The translations under genes were made by a program, and so were the position numbers. The notes beneath the pieces were generated by a model. It was not told the DNA's origin, did no database searches, and saw only the letters and a list, made by a program, of their open reading frames with translations. A stretch of DNA of 64,000 nucleotides, taken from assembly GCF_004345705.1 (NCBI RefSeq), contig NZ_SLWV01000018.1, positions 1-64,000 of the forward strand, read 5' to 3'. How positions within the stretch are numbered: position 1 is the stretch's first letter; every line of letters starts with the position of its first letter. Positions 27,926-36,728 of the stretch are shown piece by piece. This stretch comes from Marinisporobacter balticus (lineage in GTDB: Bacteria; Bacillota; Clostridia; Peptostreptococcales; Thermotaleaceae).

Positions 27926-29026
27926 CTATTCTACAATATTCACTTTTGATCCATCATTTATATTTTTCATACCACTTATCGCTAACATTTCTTCAGGTTC
28001 AATCCCTTTTACCATTACTTGATCTTCATGATTTTTAAGCAATGTAACCGTTCTTTTAAAAACTCTATCTTCTTTGACGATGTATACATAGTCTTCTCCA
28101 TCTGAAAAAATTGACTGCATAGGAATCCATATCCCTGTTTCATCTCCTATATCAAATGATAGTTTTGCAATAGAACCTAAACGATAATTTTTGTCTTTAA
28201 CATATACTTCTGCATTGTATGTTCTAGTTGCCATATCTGGTGCTTCATCAATATTTTCAATAATCCCATGCGCTTGGTCTCCATCTACATCAATCACAGC
28301 TTTTATACCTATATTTATTTTATTTAAATCCTTTTGCGCGATTCCAACATTCACAACCTGCTTCATACTTCTTACCTTAACAATAGTTATATAATTCATA
28401 GAAGGGCCCGCAATTCGTTCTCCTTCTTCATGCGCTACATCCATAACAATCCCATCTTCTTTTGCATAGATCACTGATTCATCCATTAAAGTACTCTTAT
28501 ATTCATAATCACTCTTTGCAATATCATATTGTGATTTTGATTGATTATACGTTGATATTGAAGTATCTCTTTGTAACTTTATTTGATCATACTGATTTTT
28601 TGCCACACTACCTGCCTCATATAATTTTTTTATTTTATTAAATTGATCTTCATTGTAATGCATCGCATCTTCAGCTTTTATTATATTTTCTTTTGCTAAA
28701 TCTAAATTTGCTTTTGAGGTATCTAGTTGAATTTTTATATCACCTGTATTTAATGCTGCCAAAGGATCTCCTTTTTTTACTTTGTCTCCTTCTTTTACAT
28801 ACACCTTTTCAAGTTTCCCTCCTGTTTTAAAGCTATAGTCCGTAATATCTTTTGAATCAACTGTTCCAATATAGTTAAGCTTCACAGGATTTTTGCTTTC
28901 TTCAATCTTTTGTACTTTAACAGCTCTTACTTTTTCCTCTGGCATATTTTCCTCTGCTTTTGCACATCCTACTAATGTCAGTAGCATACTGCTTATTGTG
29001 AACATGACTAACAATTTTTTCATCAA
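27926..29026 (-). CDS. RND adaptor (membrane fusion) lipoprotein
   Basis: 366 residues. A lipoprotein signal ends in LLTLVGC (Cys21), followed by a split lipoyl/barrel-sandwich region (KTGGKLEKVYVKEGDKVKKGD and DGIVMDVAHEEGERI), a central coiled-coil hairpin (about 110-180, LDLAKENIIKAEDAMH) and a beta-barrel domain. It belongs to the HlyD/AcrA group and would be anchored to the outer face of the cytoplasmic membrane, partnering the permease encoded 12 bases downstream. Confidence 0.92.
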   Translation of the reverse strand: MMKKLLVMFTISSMLLTLVGCAKAEENMPEEKVRAVKVQKIEESKNPVKLNYIGTVDSKDITDYSFKTGGKLEKVYVKEGDKVKKGDPLAALNTGDIKIQLDTSKANLDLAKENIIKAEDAMHYNEDQFNKIKKLYEAGSVAKNQYDQIKLQRDTSISTYNQSKSQYDIAKSDYEYKSTLMDESVIYAKEDGIVMDVAHEEGERIAGPSMNYITIVKVRSMKQVVNVGIAQKDLNKINIGIKAVIDVDGDQAHGIIENIDEAPDMATRTYNAEVYVKDKNYRLGSIAKLSFDIGDETGIWIPMQSIFSDGEDYVYIVKEDRVFKRTVTLLKNHEDQVMVKGIEPEEMLAISGMKNINDGSKVNIVE

Positions 29027-29083
29027 TATTTCACCCTTTCTTATTTAACTAATTATTCAATATATGTAAATACTTGTAATTAA

Positions 29084-29111
29084 TGAATGATTGATTATTC
29101 ATTAATCATTC
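29084..29111. promoter_or_regulatory. Inverted repeat between tetR and the efflux genes, likely TetR operator
   Basis: GAATGATT (29085-29092) and AATCATTC (29104-29111) form an 8-base inverted repeat with an 11-base gap that itself contains TTATTCATT. TGAATGA/TCATTCA half-sites are usual for TetR/AcrR regulators of pumps. It lies 60-90 bases upstream of the adaptor start. Confidence 0.55.
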
Positions 29112-29120
29112 AAAAAAAAA

Positions 29121-29705
29121 TCATTTTAGTGCATTGATACAAATTTCAGCAATTCTTTTTGCTGATTTTTCATTGAGTAGTTCTTTATAATTTTCTTTTT
29201 CTATTTTTTGTGCTACATACATAAAAGGTATAGTGGTCAATACAATAATTACTTCTTCTACGGTTACTTTCTCATTAATTTCTTTCCTTATCAAACCTAT
29301 ATCTACAATTTTTTGCATACATTCATGCAATTCTTTTTCTTTTTTTTGGGATTTTCCTTCGAATGTGCTTTCAAACATAAGGGTTATTATAAACTTCATA
29401 ATAAACAAATCCTCTTTCGCCTTTTGAAATAAAATCCACACAAAATCATAGATCATTTCCTGCCAGCTTTTGTTTTGACTAAAAGTTTTCGTCATACCCT
29501 CTTTGGTTTCTTTTATATAAGTTTCTACTAAATCTTCTACTAATGCTTCTTTACTACTATAATATCTATATAAGTATCCTGTTGAAACACCTGCTTTCTT
29601 TGCAATATTCGCAATAGATGCTCCTTTATAACCATACTGAATCATCATTTCTATTGCAGCTTTTTTTACCTTTTCTATTTTTTTGGGATCTATTTTTCTT
29701 GCCAT
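29121..29705 (-). CDS. TetR/AcrR-family transcriptional regulator
   Basis: About 194 residues from the ATG at 29705, which has AAGGTG six bases upstream; the longer frame starting at 29771 lacks an SD. The N-terminal helix-turn-helix reads ASIANIAKKAGVSTGYLYRYYSSKE, typical of TetR. The C-terminal ligand-binding half is rich in aromatic and hydrophobic residues. As the first gene before adaptor and permease, and with an inverted repeat between, it most likely represses the pump and is relieved by a substrate. Confidence 0.9.
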   Translation of the reverse strand: MARKIDPKKIEKVKKAAIEMMIQYGYKGASIANIAKKAGVSTGYLYRYYSSKEALVEDLVETYIKETKEGMTKTFSQNKSWQEMIYDFVWILFQKAKEDLFIMKFIITLMFESTFEGKSQKKEKELHECMQKIVDIGLIRKEINEKVTVEEVIIVLTTIPFMYVAQKIEKENYKELLNEKSAKRIAEICINALK

Positions 29706-29818
29706 TTTCTTCACCTTTTTAATGAATTTATGTTCATTTATAATAATAAACCTTTTTACAAAATAAAGCAATGATTATTTTGCATAAATTTATAAATATT
29801 TCTTCGTCGATACAAGTA

Positions 29819-31261
29819 TTACTGTTTGCTTTTTTTTATTCTTTCCATACTTTCTAACGCCTCATTTTCAGTTACAACACGTTCTGGATAAAACTTACCT
29901 TCTTCTAATGCCATCAAGCCATTTTCTACAACTACTTCAACCATTCTAACATCATCTATTTTTTCCATATCTTCTATATTAGGTGTTCCCGCTTGATCTT
30001 TTAAATCTGTTAGCATATAAAGAGTTTTGGCAAAATCTCCTCTTGTAACTTGATCCTCTGGATGAAACTTATCCTTTTCTGTTTTTATATAACTAGAAAG
30101 AGCTGCTGTTTCAATATAGTCAAAATTTGGATGATCCATTGTTACATCCTCAAAGGTTCCATAAACATGATCATTATGTTTTTTCCCATAATACTTTGAT
30201 GTAGGTACAAATATTCCTTTGTGATTAAACATAACTGTCATCTTTGCTAATTGCTCTCTTGTTAGCGTTTTATCTTTCTTAAATTCATCTAAACTATCCA
30301 TTTTTTCAGGATAGAACATACGGGATAATTCTTTTACTCCTTTAGAAAATCTAAAAGTTGGACTTGAAACTAATTTCTCGTTAATCTCATAAACACGTTT
30401 CTCTTTCACTGCTTTTATTGTTTCAAATCCAGGACGAATAGAAATAGCATGTAGATTTCCCCCTGCATTCATCGCCCCTCTTTGTGAAACATAAACATCT
30501 ATTTTTTCAGCATTTTCTAATATTCTTTCCTCTCCATAAGAAGCAATACTCGTTCCTCCATGCATTGGTTTTGCATCTGCTGCAATATTATTTCCTCCCG
30601 CAAGTTTCATTGCCCTTGCAGCCATGGAATCATTCGTTACTGTACGGTACTCTGTCTCAGTGGCTTCAAAGAAAACATTTACTTTCGGTTCTATATTTTT
30701 TGTTATTGCTTCTAATTCTTTTAAATCTTTTTCAAATTTCGAAAGCATTTCTTCTGCCTTTTCTTCTTTTCCTGTTAACATGGCAAGTTTTTTAATATAA
30801 TCAGGAAATTCTTTGAATTTATTCGGGTATAAACTCACTACTTTAATCCCTGCATTTTCAAGAGTTTCTACAAATTCAGGATTGCTTTTTTTTATAAATG
30901 GGCGAATCAGCACTAAGTCTGGATCTGCTACAATGACTTTCTCTGGATCAGAACGATAATCGTATACTTCTTTTTCTGTTACTTTAGCAGGATAAGCATC
31001 ACTTTTTCCTACCCCTATAATTTCTTCATCAAGTCCCAAAGCAAATAAATTTTCAGTATGTGCCGAATATAATGAGATAATTTTTTTAGCTTGTTTATCC
31101 ATTTGAACCAATTGCCCTAAATCATCTTCAAATTGAATTTTTACTTGAGCATTATCCTCTGTTTTTACTTCACTTTCACTTACAGTATTTTTTTTAGAGC
31201 AAGCTCCTAAAATAATCATACTCAGTAATAATATCAATAATATGGCTATTTTCCTTTTCAT
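29819..31261 (-). CDS. Cobalamin/iron-type ABC substrate-binding lipoprotein with S-layer-like C-terminal region
   Basis: 480 residues. The lipoprotein signal ends in LGAC (Cys21). A periplasmic-binding-protein (class III, BtuF/FepB type) domain spans about 45-320, with AKKIISLYSAHTENLFALG and YEINEKLVSSPTFRF. The tail (about 335-478) has S-layer-homology-like repeats, for example FDYIETAALSSYIKTE and QVTRGDFAKTLYMLTD. It likely captures a corrinoid or related tetrapyrrole for the permease/ATPase pair encoded upstream. A 235-base gap with a weak terminator separates it from cbiK, so it may also have its own promoter. Confidence 0.85.
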   Translation of the reverse strand: MKRKIAILLILLLSMIILGACSKKNTVSESEVKTEDNAQVKIQFEDDLGQLVQMDKQAKKIISLYSAHTENLFALGLDEEIIGVGKSDAYPAKVTEKEVYDYRSDPEKVIVADPDLVLIRPFIKKSNPEFVETLENAGIKVVSLYPNKFKEFPDYIKKLAMLTGKEEKAEEMLSKFEKDLKELEAITKNIEPKVNVFFEATETEYRTVTNDSMAARAMKLAGGNNIAADAKPMHGGTSIASYGEERILENAEKIDVYVSQRGAMNAGGNLHAISIRPGFETIKAVKEKRVYEINEKLVSSPTFRFSKGVKELSRMFYPEKMDSLDEFKKDKTLTREQLAKMTVMFNHKGIFVPTSKYYGKKHNDHVYGTFEDVTMDHPNFDYIETAALSSYIKTEKDKFHPEDQVTRGDFAKTLYMLTDLKDQAGTPNIEDMEKIDDVRMVEVVVENGLMALEEGKFYPERVVTENEALESMERIKKSKQ

Positions 31262-31447
31262 TTTTTTTCCTCCAATTATTATTCTCTATTCTTTTTTTGA
31301 GCAAATCATAACATTCACTGACACGCATTATAATTTGTTCCTAGCAATTCAATACAATACACATCAATATCCATAATAAATCGGGTACTATCATTCAGTT
31401 ATATTTGTAAATACATATAGATTTTAACAACCATTATGATATAAAAC

Positions 31448-31479
31448 AACAAGTAAATAGGATTCCCCACTTACTTGTT
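31448..31479 (-). terminator. Hairpin behind the duplicated cbiK
   Basis: AACAAGTAA and TTACTTGTT (9-bp perfect stem); on the minus strand followed by GTTTTATAT. Possible partial terminator between cbiK and the binding-protein gene. The rest of the 235-base gap shows TATAAT-like sequence near 31342 but nothing else. Confidence 0.55.
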
Positions 31480-31496
31480 ATCTATTTATTATATTC

Positions 31497-33245
31497 TTAT
31501 TCTTCTTCGCCTTCAATTGCCTTCTTTGCATGGTCCACATAAATGTCTTGATATTTTTTGTTTTCTCCTAATCCATGAAGATAAGTATTTACGCTAAATC
31601 CGTCCCCTTTCAGGATTGTTTTCCATGAATCTTCTTCATCTCCTGCCATATCGTTATTCGCATGATCTCCTGCAACTAACATATAAGGCATTAATGTTAC
31701 TTCTTTAATATTATCTTTTTTTAATTTTTGGGTAACATCTTCGAGTGTTGGATACCCTTCTACCGTTCCTACATATACATTTAAACCTTCATCATCAATC
31801 ATGCTTTGTAAGCATGCATAACTTGCATTGGATGGATGATGTGTTCCATGTCCCATTACTACTACGGCTTGATCTTTATTCAACTTTGGCAATTGTGCTT
31901 TTAAAGCTTCTACAGCTACCTTATGATCTGCTGGTGTATCTAAAATTGGCTTTCCAACAACAATCTTTTTGAATGCTTTTTCTTCATACTTTTTCACGCT
32001 ATCTAATAAATCATTATATTCAGCCCCTGCCATTATATGAAGTGGCTGCACAATCACTTCTTCAAATTCTTGTTCTTGCATTTTCTTAAGCGCTTCCTCT
32101 GGTGTATCTATTAAAATACCATCTCTATCTTTTAACTTCTTGATAATAACATCAGAAGTAAATGCTTTTCTTGTTTCATATTTTGGGAAAGCTTTTGCTA
32201 TTTTTTCTTCAACCGCATCAATTGTCACTTTTCTTGTATCTGCATAACTTGTTCCAAAGCTTACTACAAGCAACCCTTTTTTCCCTTCTTGCCATGCTCC
32301 TTTTTCTACGCTAACTGCTTTTTTTGGAACCACTTCGCCTTTTCCTTCAATGGCATCTTTTACATGCTCCACATAAATATCTTGATATGCTGCATTTTCA
32401 CCTAATCCATGAAGATACGTATTGACAGTAAAACCTTCCCCTTTAAGGATTGTTTTCCATGAATCTTCTTCCTCTCCTGCCATATCATTATTCGCATGAT
32501 CTCCCGCAACTAGCATATATGGCATTAAAGTTACTTCTTTAATTTTATCTTTCTTTAATTTCTTGATCACATCTTCTAGTGCTGGATATCCTTCTACTGT
32601 TCCTACATAAGCATTTAGTCCCTTTTTATCCATTACGCTTTGTAAATCTGCATAGCTTGCATTTGCAGGATGATGTGTTCCATGTCCCATAAATACAACA
32701 GCTTGTCCCTCAGTAAGTTCTGGTAATTGTCCTTTTAAAGCTTTTACAGCTTTTTCATAGTCTTCTTGCTGTGTCAATATTGGTCTTCCTAATACTAATT
32801 TTTCAAAAGTTCCATCATTAAACTGTGAAACTTCTTCCAAAATGTCAGTATATTCAGCACCCGCTATAATATGTAATGGTTGAACAATGACTTGTTGAAA
32901 ACCTTCTTCCTTTAACTTGTTTAGCGCTTCTTGAAGTGTATCTACTGAAATATTATCTCTTTCTTTTAATTTTTTGATAATAATGTCAGAAGTAAATGCT
33001 CTTCTCACTTCATAATCTGGAAAAGCTTTTGTAATTTTTTCTTCAACTGCCTCAATGGTAACTTTTCTTGTATCTGCATAGCTTGTTCCAAAGCTTGTAA
33101 CTACGATTGCTTTTTTCATTTCTTTATTCTCCTCTATTCTTTTTTGCTCTGCTGCAACTGCTTCTTTTTTCGCACATCCAGCAAAAGACCCTACTACTAG
33201 TATAAGAGCTAGCATCAAACTTAAAATTTTAAATTTTTTCATCAT
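31497..33245 (-). CDS. Tandem-duplicated CbiK-type sirohydrochlorin cobaltochelatase, lipoprotein
   Basis: About 582 residues. A lipoprotein signal ends in GSFAGC (Cys24 from this start; the adjacent ATG one codon later is equally possible; GGGG SD). Two copies of a CbiK class II chelatase follow (about 44-303 and 323-579). Both keep SFGTSYADTRKVTI, VQPLHI, MGHGTHHP, GTVEGYP and YMLVAGDHANNDMAG, so the metal-binding histidines are present twice, 278 residues apart. CbiK inserts Co2+ into sirohydrochlorin in the anaerobic B12 pathway; this form is predicted to sit outside the membrane. It lies behind the riboswitch-controlled ABC genes. Confidence 0.92.
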   Translation of the reverse strand: MMKKFKILSLMLALILVVGSFAGCAKKEAVAAEQKRIEENKEMKKAIVVTSFGTSYADTRKVTIEAVEEKITKAFPDYEVRRAFTSDIIIKKLKERDNISVDTLQEALNKLKEEGFQQVIVQPLHIIAGAEYTDILEEVSQFNDGTFEKLVLGRPILTQQEDYEKAVKALKGQLPELTEGQAVVFMGHGTHHPANASYADLQSVMDKKGLNAYVGTVEGYPALEDVIKKLKKDKIKEVTLMPYMLVAGDHANNDMAGEEEDSWKTILKGEGFTVNTYLHGLGENAAYQDIYVEHVKDAIEGKGEVVPKKAVSVEKGAWQEGKKGLLVVSFGTSYADTRKVTIDAVEEKIAKAFPKYETRKAFTSDVIIKKLKDRDGILIDTPEEALKKMQEQEFEEVIVQPLHIMAGAEYNDLLDSVKKYEEKAFKKIVVGKPILDTPADHKVAVEALKAQLPKLNKDQAVVVMGHGTHHPSNASYACLQSMIDDEGLNVYVGTVEGYPTLEDVTQKLKKDNIKEVTLMPYMLVAGDHANNDMAGDEEDSWKTILKGDGFSVNTYLHGLGENKKYQDIYVDHAKKAIEGEEE

Positions 33246-33384
33246 TACACCCCTTGTTTTATTTATTTCAACCATTAAGCACTATGGTTAAATTTTAACG
33301 ATACCTATTCAAATGTAAACCATTTATTTCCAGTTAGATTTTTCCTCATCCCCTTTAGATCTTAACTTTTTTATCTATACCAAA

Positions 33385-34146
33385 TTATATTGTAGGAAGA
33401 ATGACCAAACCTTTTTCTTCATTCTTTCTTACATTTACACCAAATAATTCCTTTATTAATGAGGGCCTAATTACTTCTTGAGTTTTACCATATTCAACCA
33501 TTTTTCCATTTTTAAGCGCCAATATTTGATCACTAAATAGATCTGTTAAATTTAAATCATGCATAATAGAAATCACTGTAAGTTTTTCTTTTTGCACCTT
33601 ATCTTTTAAAAGATTTAAAAGCTTTATGGTATACTGAATATCCATATTAGAAAATGCTTCATCTAGGAACAGTACTTCAGGGGTCTGAGCTAGCGCTTTT
33701 GCAATCATTACACGTTGTCTTTCTCCTCCACTTAAATTTGTAATCGATTTATTAGCAAATCCAAGGGTTTCTGTCATTTCCATACACTTCAAAACAACAT
33801 CTAAATCCTTTTTATTTAAATTTTTCATGCGACTTTTAAATGGATTTCTTCCCATCATAACCACTTCCATACAAGTAAATGGAAAATGGACCTCTACATT
33901 CTGAGACACAATAGCTGTTTTTTGACTTAGGGCTTTTATACTATAACTTTTTAATAATTTATTTTGGAAACAAATCTCTCCACTACATACATCCAGTTGT
34001 CCTGTGATTAAGTTTAGCAAAGTGGTCTTTCCAGAGCCATTTGGGCCAATAATGGTTGTAAGTTTGCCTCGTTCAATAAAAAAGTTAATATTTTTTAGAA
34101 TCTTTTGATCTTGATATGAAAAATATAGATTCTTTACACTATACAT
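33385..34146 (-). CDS. btuD: ABC transporter ATPase, cobalamin/Fe3+-siderophore type
   Basis: 253 residues with Walker A GPNGSGKTTLLNL near 35, signature LSGGERQRVMIAKAL near 140, and Walker B EVLFLDEAFSNMD. It powers import by the FecCD-type permease encoded 16 bases upstream. The riboswitch in front of the permease points to corrinoids or cobalt-tetrapyrroles as cargo, though the ATPase alone cannot distinguish this from siderophore uptake. A 140-base gap follows before cbiK. Confidence 0.85.
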   Translation of the reverse strand: MYSVKNLYFSYQDQKILKNINFFIERGKLTTIIGPNGSGKTTLLNLITGQLDVCSGEICFQNKLLKSYSIKALSQKTAIVSQNVEVHFPFTCMEVVMMGRNPFKSRMKNLNKKDLDVVLKCMEMTETLGFANKSITNLSGGERQRVMIAKALAQTPEVLFLDEAFSNMDIQYTIKLLNLLKDKVQKEKLTVISIMHDLNLTDLFSDQILALKNGKMVEYGKTQEVIRPSLIKELFGVNVRKNEEKGLVILPTI

Positions 34147-34162
34147 AGCTCTCCCCTTTCTT

Positions 34163-35221
34163 TTATTGAATGGATTTGTTTCTAGTCATAAATATATAAA
34201 TAAAAAATGGACCTCCTAAAAGTGTTGTCAACACCCCTACAGGAATTTCTACATTCATAAACGATCTCGTAGCCGTATCCGCTAACAGTAACAATTCTCC
34301 ACCAAGTAATGCAGAAAGAGGAATCAAAACACGGTTATCTGAACCAATAGCAAATCTAAGCATATGGGGAACAATAAGTCCTATAAAGCTAATAATCCCA
34401 CTCACTGATACACATACAGCAGTAATCAATGACCCACAGATTAAAAATATTCTTTTCGTATGCTGTGTATCAACACCTAATGCTTTCGCTTCTTTTTCAC
34501 CTAAGCAAAGTAGATTTAAATCCTCTGAAAAATATATACAAACAATGATACAAATCATAATAATCGGAAAGCTTATAAAAACATGTTCCCAACTACGAGA
34601 CGCAAGACTTCCCATCAACCAATTCACAATTACAGAAACATTTTCTCCCGCTAAACTTTTTAAAAATTTAATTCCTGCTGAAAGAATCGAAGTTACAATA
34701 ATCCCAGCGATAATTAAATTAGAAGAACTTAAATACCCTTTTACTTTTGCAATAGAAACGACAACACCTAAAGTTAGAAATGCGCCTATAAATGCACAAA
34801 GTGTTATAGAAAGATGAAATCCATCTATAAACATATTCACAAACATAGCGATGGTTGCTCCAAAAGCTGCCCCTGATGAAACCCCCATTGTATAAGAATC
34901 CGCTAATGGATTCATAAGTAATGACTGAAATACAGCTCCTGAAACAGCTAGTCCACTGCCTACGATAATTGCCACAAGCACTCTTGGAATCCTTATATTC
35001 CAAATGATTGCCGCATAGGATTCTTTGATAACCGCATACATTTCATGCTGATCTGCAATCTTTCCCAATATCACACGTATCACATCATTGGTGCCAATAT
35101 TGGCTCTCCCTAAATTGATAGATGAAAAAAAAGTAATCATTAATAAAACAGCAAAACCAAATCCTATCCATTTTTCTTTATAATATTTTCGTTTCAATGT
35201 CATCGCTAAATTGTTTTCCAT
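34163..35221 (-). CDS. btuC: FecCD/BtuC-type ABC permease
   Basis: 352 residues with about ten predicted membrane helices. Family motifs are RIPRVLVAIIVGSGLAVSGA, NPLADSYTMGVSSGAAFGA, and GIISFIGLIVPHMLRFAIG near the C-terminus, the last being the loop that contacts the ATPase. First gene after the B12 riboswitch terminator; the ATG has GGAGG five bases upstream. With the ATPase and the binding lipoprotein it forms a full importer. Confidence 0.88.
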   Translation of the reverse strand: MENNLAMTLKRKYYKEKWIGFGFAVLLMITFFSSINLGRANIGTNDVIRVILGKIADQHEMYAVIKESYAAIIWNIRIPRVLVAIIVGSGLAVSGAVFQSLLMNPLADSYTMGVSSGAAFGATIAMFVNMFIDGFHLSITLCAFIGAFLTLGVVVSIAKVKGYLSSSNLIIAGIIVTSILSAGIKFLKSLAGENVSVIVNWLMGSLASRSWEHVFISFPIIMICIIVCIYFSEDLNLLCLGEKEAKALGVDTQHTKRIFLICGSLITAVCVSVSGIISFIGLIVPHMLRFAIGSDNRVLIPLSALLGGELLLLADTATRSFMNVEIPVGVLTTLLGGPFFIYIFMTRNKSIQ

Positions 35222-35260
35222 AATTCCTCCAGTGGTAAAGTTTTTTTGTAAAATTGTACA

Positions 35261-35288
35261 TAAAAAAAGAGCTTTTCAGGAAGCTCTT
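35261..35288 (-). terminator. Riboswitch-associated leader terminator
   Basis: AAGAGCTT and AAGCTCTT pair around CCTGAA on the minus-strand RNA, followed by TTTTTTTAT. It sits between the B12 box and the permease start, as expected for transcriptional OFF control. Confidence 0.88.
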
Positions 35289-35383
35289 ATATATACATGA
35301 AAAATGGCATAAACTAAATAAAATAGCCAAATTTACACAGTACACACTACTTTCCCTCCGAAAGAACGATAAATGTATATATT

Positions 35384-35530
35384 AGGCAGGTCTCCTGACT
35401 CGGCTTCGTATTACTCCTTCACCTTCCCAAAGCATAAGCTTCAGTGGTTTTTAAGTTTCATCCACCTCACAGTAGCGGGGGCTGTAGTGGCTTTTACCAC
35501 TTTCCCTTTTCATTCTAAACAGAAACCTAA
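35384..35530 (-). ncRNA. Cobalamin riboswitch
   Basis: On the minus strand the conserved blocks appear in order: AGGTTTC at the 5' side, GAATGAAAAGGGAA, the CACTACAGCCCCCGCTACTG core, TGGGAAGGTG, and the B12 box AAGCCGAGTCAGGAGACCTG (box at 35384-35406). This is the adenosylcobalamin type of element. With a consensus promoter before it and a terminator after it, high cobalamin would stop transcription of the permease-ATPase-cbiK genes. Confidence 0.95.
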
Positions 35531-35562
35531 TACTTTATATGGAATGATCAATTTCATATAAA

Positions 35563-35591
35563 ATTATATATGATGTTGAAAATCATGTCAA
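35563..35591 (-). promoter_or_regulatory. Consensus promoter of the riboswitch operon
   Basis: Perfect TTGACA (35586-35591), 17 bases, perfect TATAAT (35563-35568) on the minus strand; transcription would begin near 35556, just ahead of the riboswitch. Confidence 0.88.
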
Positions 35592-35879
35592 TATCATAAC
35601 CTAGTTTTGTTATGAAATATCAATTTATACCCTGCTCATCATTATATAGAAATTTAAATTATTTCCAAAGTGTTTAACCATGTGTTATTGGAGATATATA
35701 AAACTAGCATCCTAAAAGCAGGTTATTTTTTATAAACAAAATGTATTTTAGTATTATTTTACATAATGTATGAATTTTAAAGCGCTTATTGATTAATTAT
35801 ATTTATTCTGTTAGAGTTATAAGAGAATTTTATAGTATGTAAATAATATCTATATCTTTCATTGTTGAAGGAGGAAATA
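35592..35879. other. Divergent intergenic stretch before the ABC-2 operon
   Basis: AT-rich and gene-free. No second B12 box and no clear -35/-10 pair were found for the rightward ABC-2 operon; the SD GGAGG at 35869-35873 is the only firm signal. Confidence 0.5.
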
Positions 35880-36728
35880 ATGGATCATATTATTGAAATC
35901 AAAGAGGTTTTAAAAAAATATGAGGATTTTACAGCTGTTGATCATTTGAACTTAAACATTAAAAAAGGAAGTTTCTTTGGTCTTTTAGGTCCAAATGGTG
36001 CTGGAAAAACTACACTGATTAAAATGCTTGTGGGTTTATTACGACCCAACAGTGGCGATATTTTCATCAAAAATCAAAAAATGACACGAGATAATGTTTT
36101 TTTAAAAACCAAGATGGGCATCGTTCCACAGCATATCAATCTAGACAAAGAGCTTTCTGTAAAAGAAAATCTCATTTTTTCCGCTAAACTTTATAAATTA
36201 AAAAGAGATCCACAAGAAAAAAGAGTAGAAGAATTGCTTGCTTTTTCTGAGTTGAAACCTATAGAAAATAAGCTTAGTAAAAACTTATCCGGGGGAATGC
36301 AGAGAAAATTAATGATTGTCAAAGCCTTGATCAATGACCCTGAAATCATTTTTTTGGATGAACCTACGGTTGGCATTGATGTGAATACAAGAAGGAAAAT
36401 ATGGGACATGCTAAAAGGTATGAAAGATATGGGCAAAACAATTATTCTTACAACCCACTATATTGAAGAAGCTGAATATCTCTGTGATCAAATCGCCTTA
36501 ATGGACAAAGGTAAGATTTTCCATTTAGATACAAGTAAGCATTTAAAAAGTAATCTTGGAACATTTACTGTTGAGTATTTTAACGATGCAAAAGTTACAG
36601 AATATAAATATTTTCAGTCTATTGAAGACGCTAAGCAGTATACTCATGCGCTTTGTGGTAATTACATATTAAGAGATACAAACTTAGAGGATGTTTTCTA
36701 TAATTTTACGAATAGGAAGGTACGATAG
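35880..36728 (+). CDS. ABC-2-type transporter ATPase
   Basis: 282 residues. Walker A GLLGPNGAGKTTLIKML near 36, signature LSGGMQRKLMIVKAL near 140, Walker B PEIIFLDEPTVGID, and a switch His in LTTHYIEEAEYLCD. The DrrA/CcmA-like layout with a short C-terminal extension marks an exporter of the ABC-2 class. The ATG at 35880 follows GGAGG; an upstream TTG is rejected. The stop TAG is immediately followed by the permease ATG, so the two proteins are translationally coupled. Confidence 0.92.
   Translation: MDHIIEIKEVLKKYEDFTAVDHLNLNIKKGSFFGLLGPNGAGKTTLIKMLVGLLRPNSGDIFIKNQKMTRDNVFLKTKMGIVPQHINLDKELSVKENLIFSAKLYKLKRDPQEKRVEELLAFSELKPIENKLSKNLSGGMQRKLMIVKALINDPEIIFLDEPTVGIDVNTRRKIWDMLKGMKDMGKTIILTTHYIEEAEYLCDQIALMDKGKIFHLDTSKHLKSNLGTFTVEYFNDAKVTEYKYFQSIEDAKQYTHALCGNYILRDTNLEDVFYNFTNRKVR

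Noticed and set aside
35592..35879. Second B12 riboswitch for the ABC-2/cbiL operon
   Set aside because: No B12 box or core sequence is readable on the plus strand; the short GCAGG match near 35720 stands alone.
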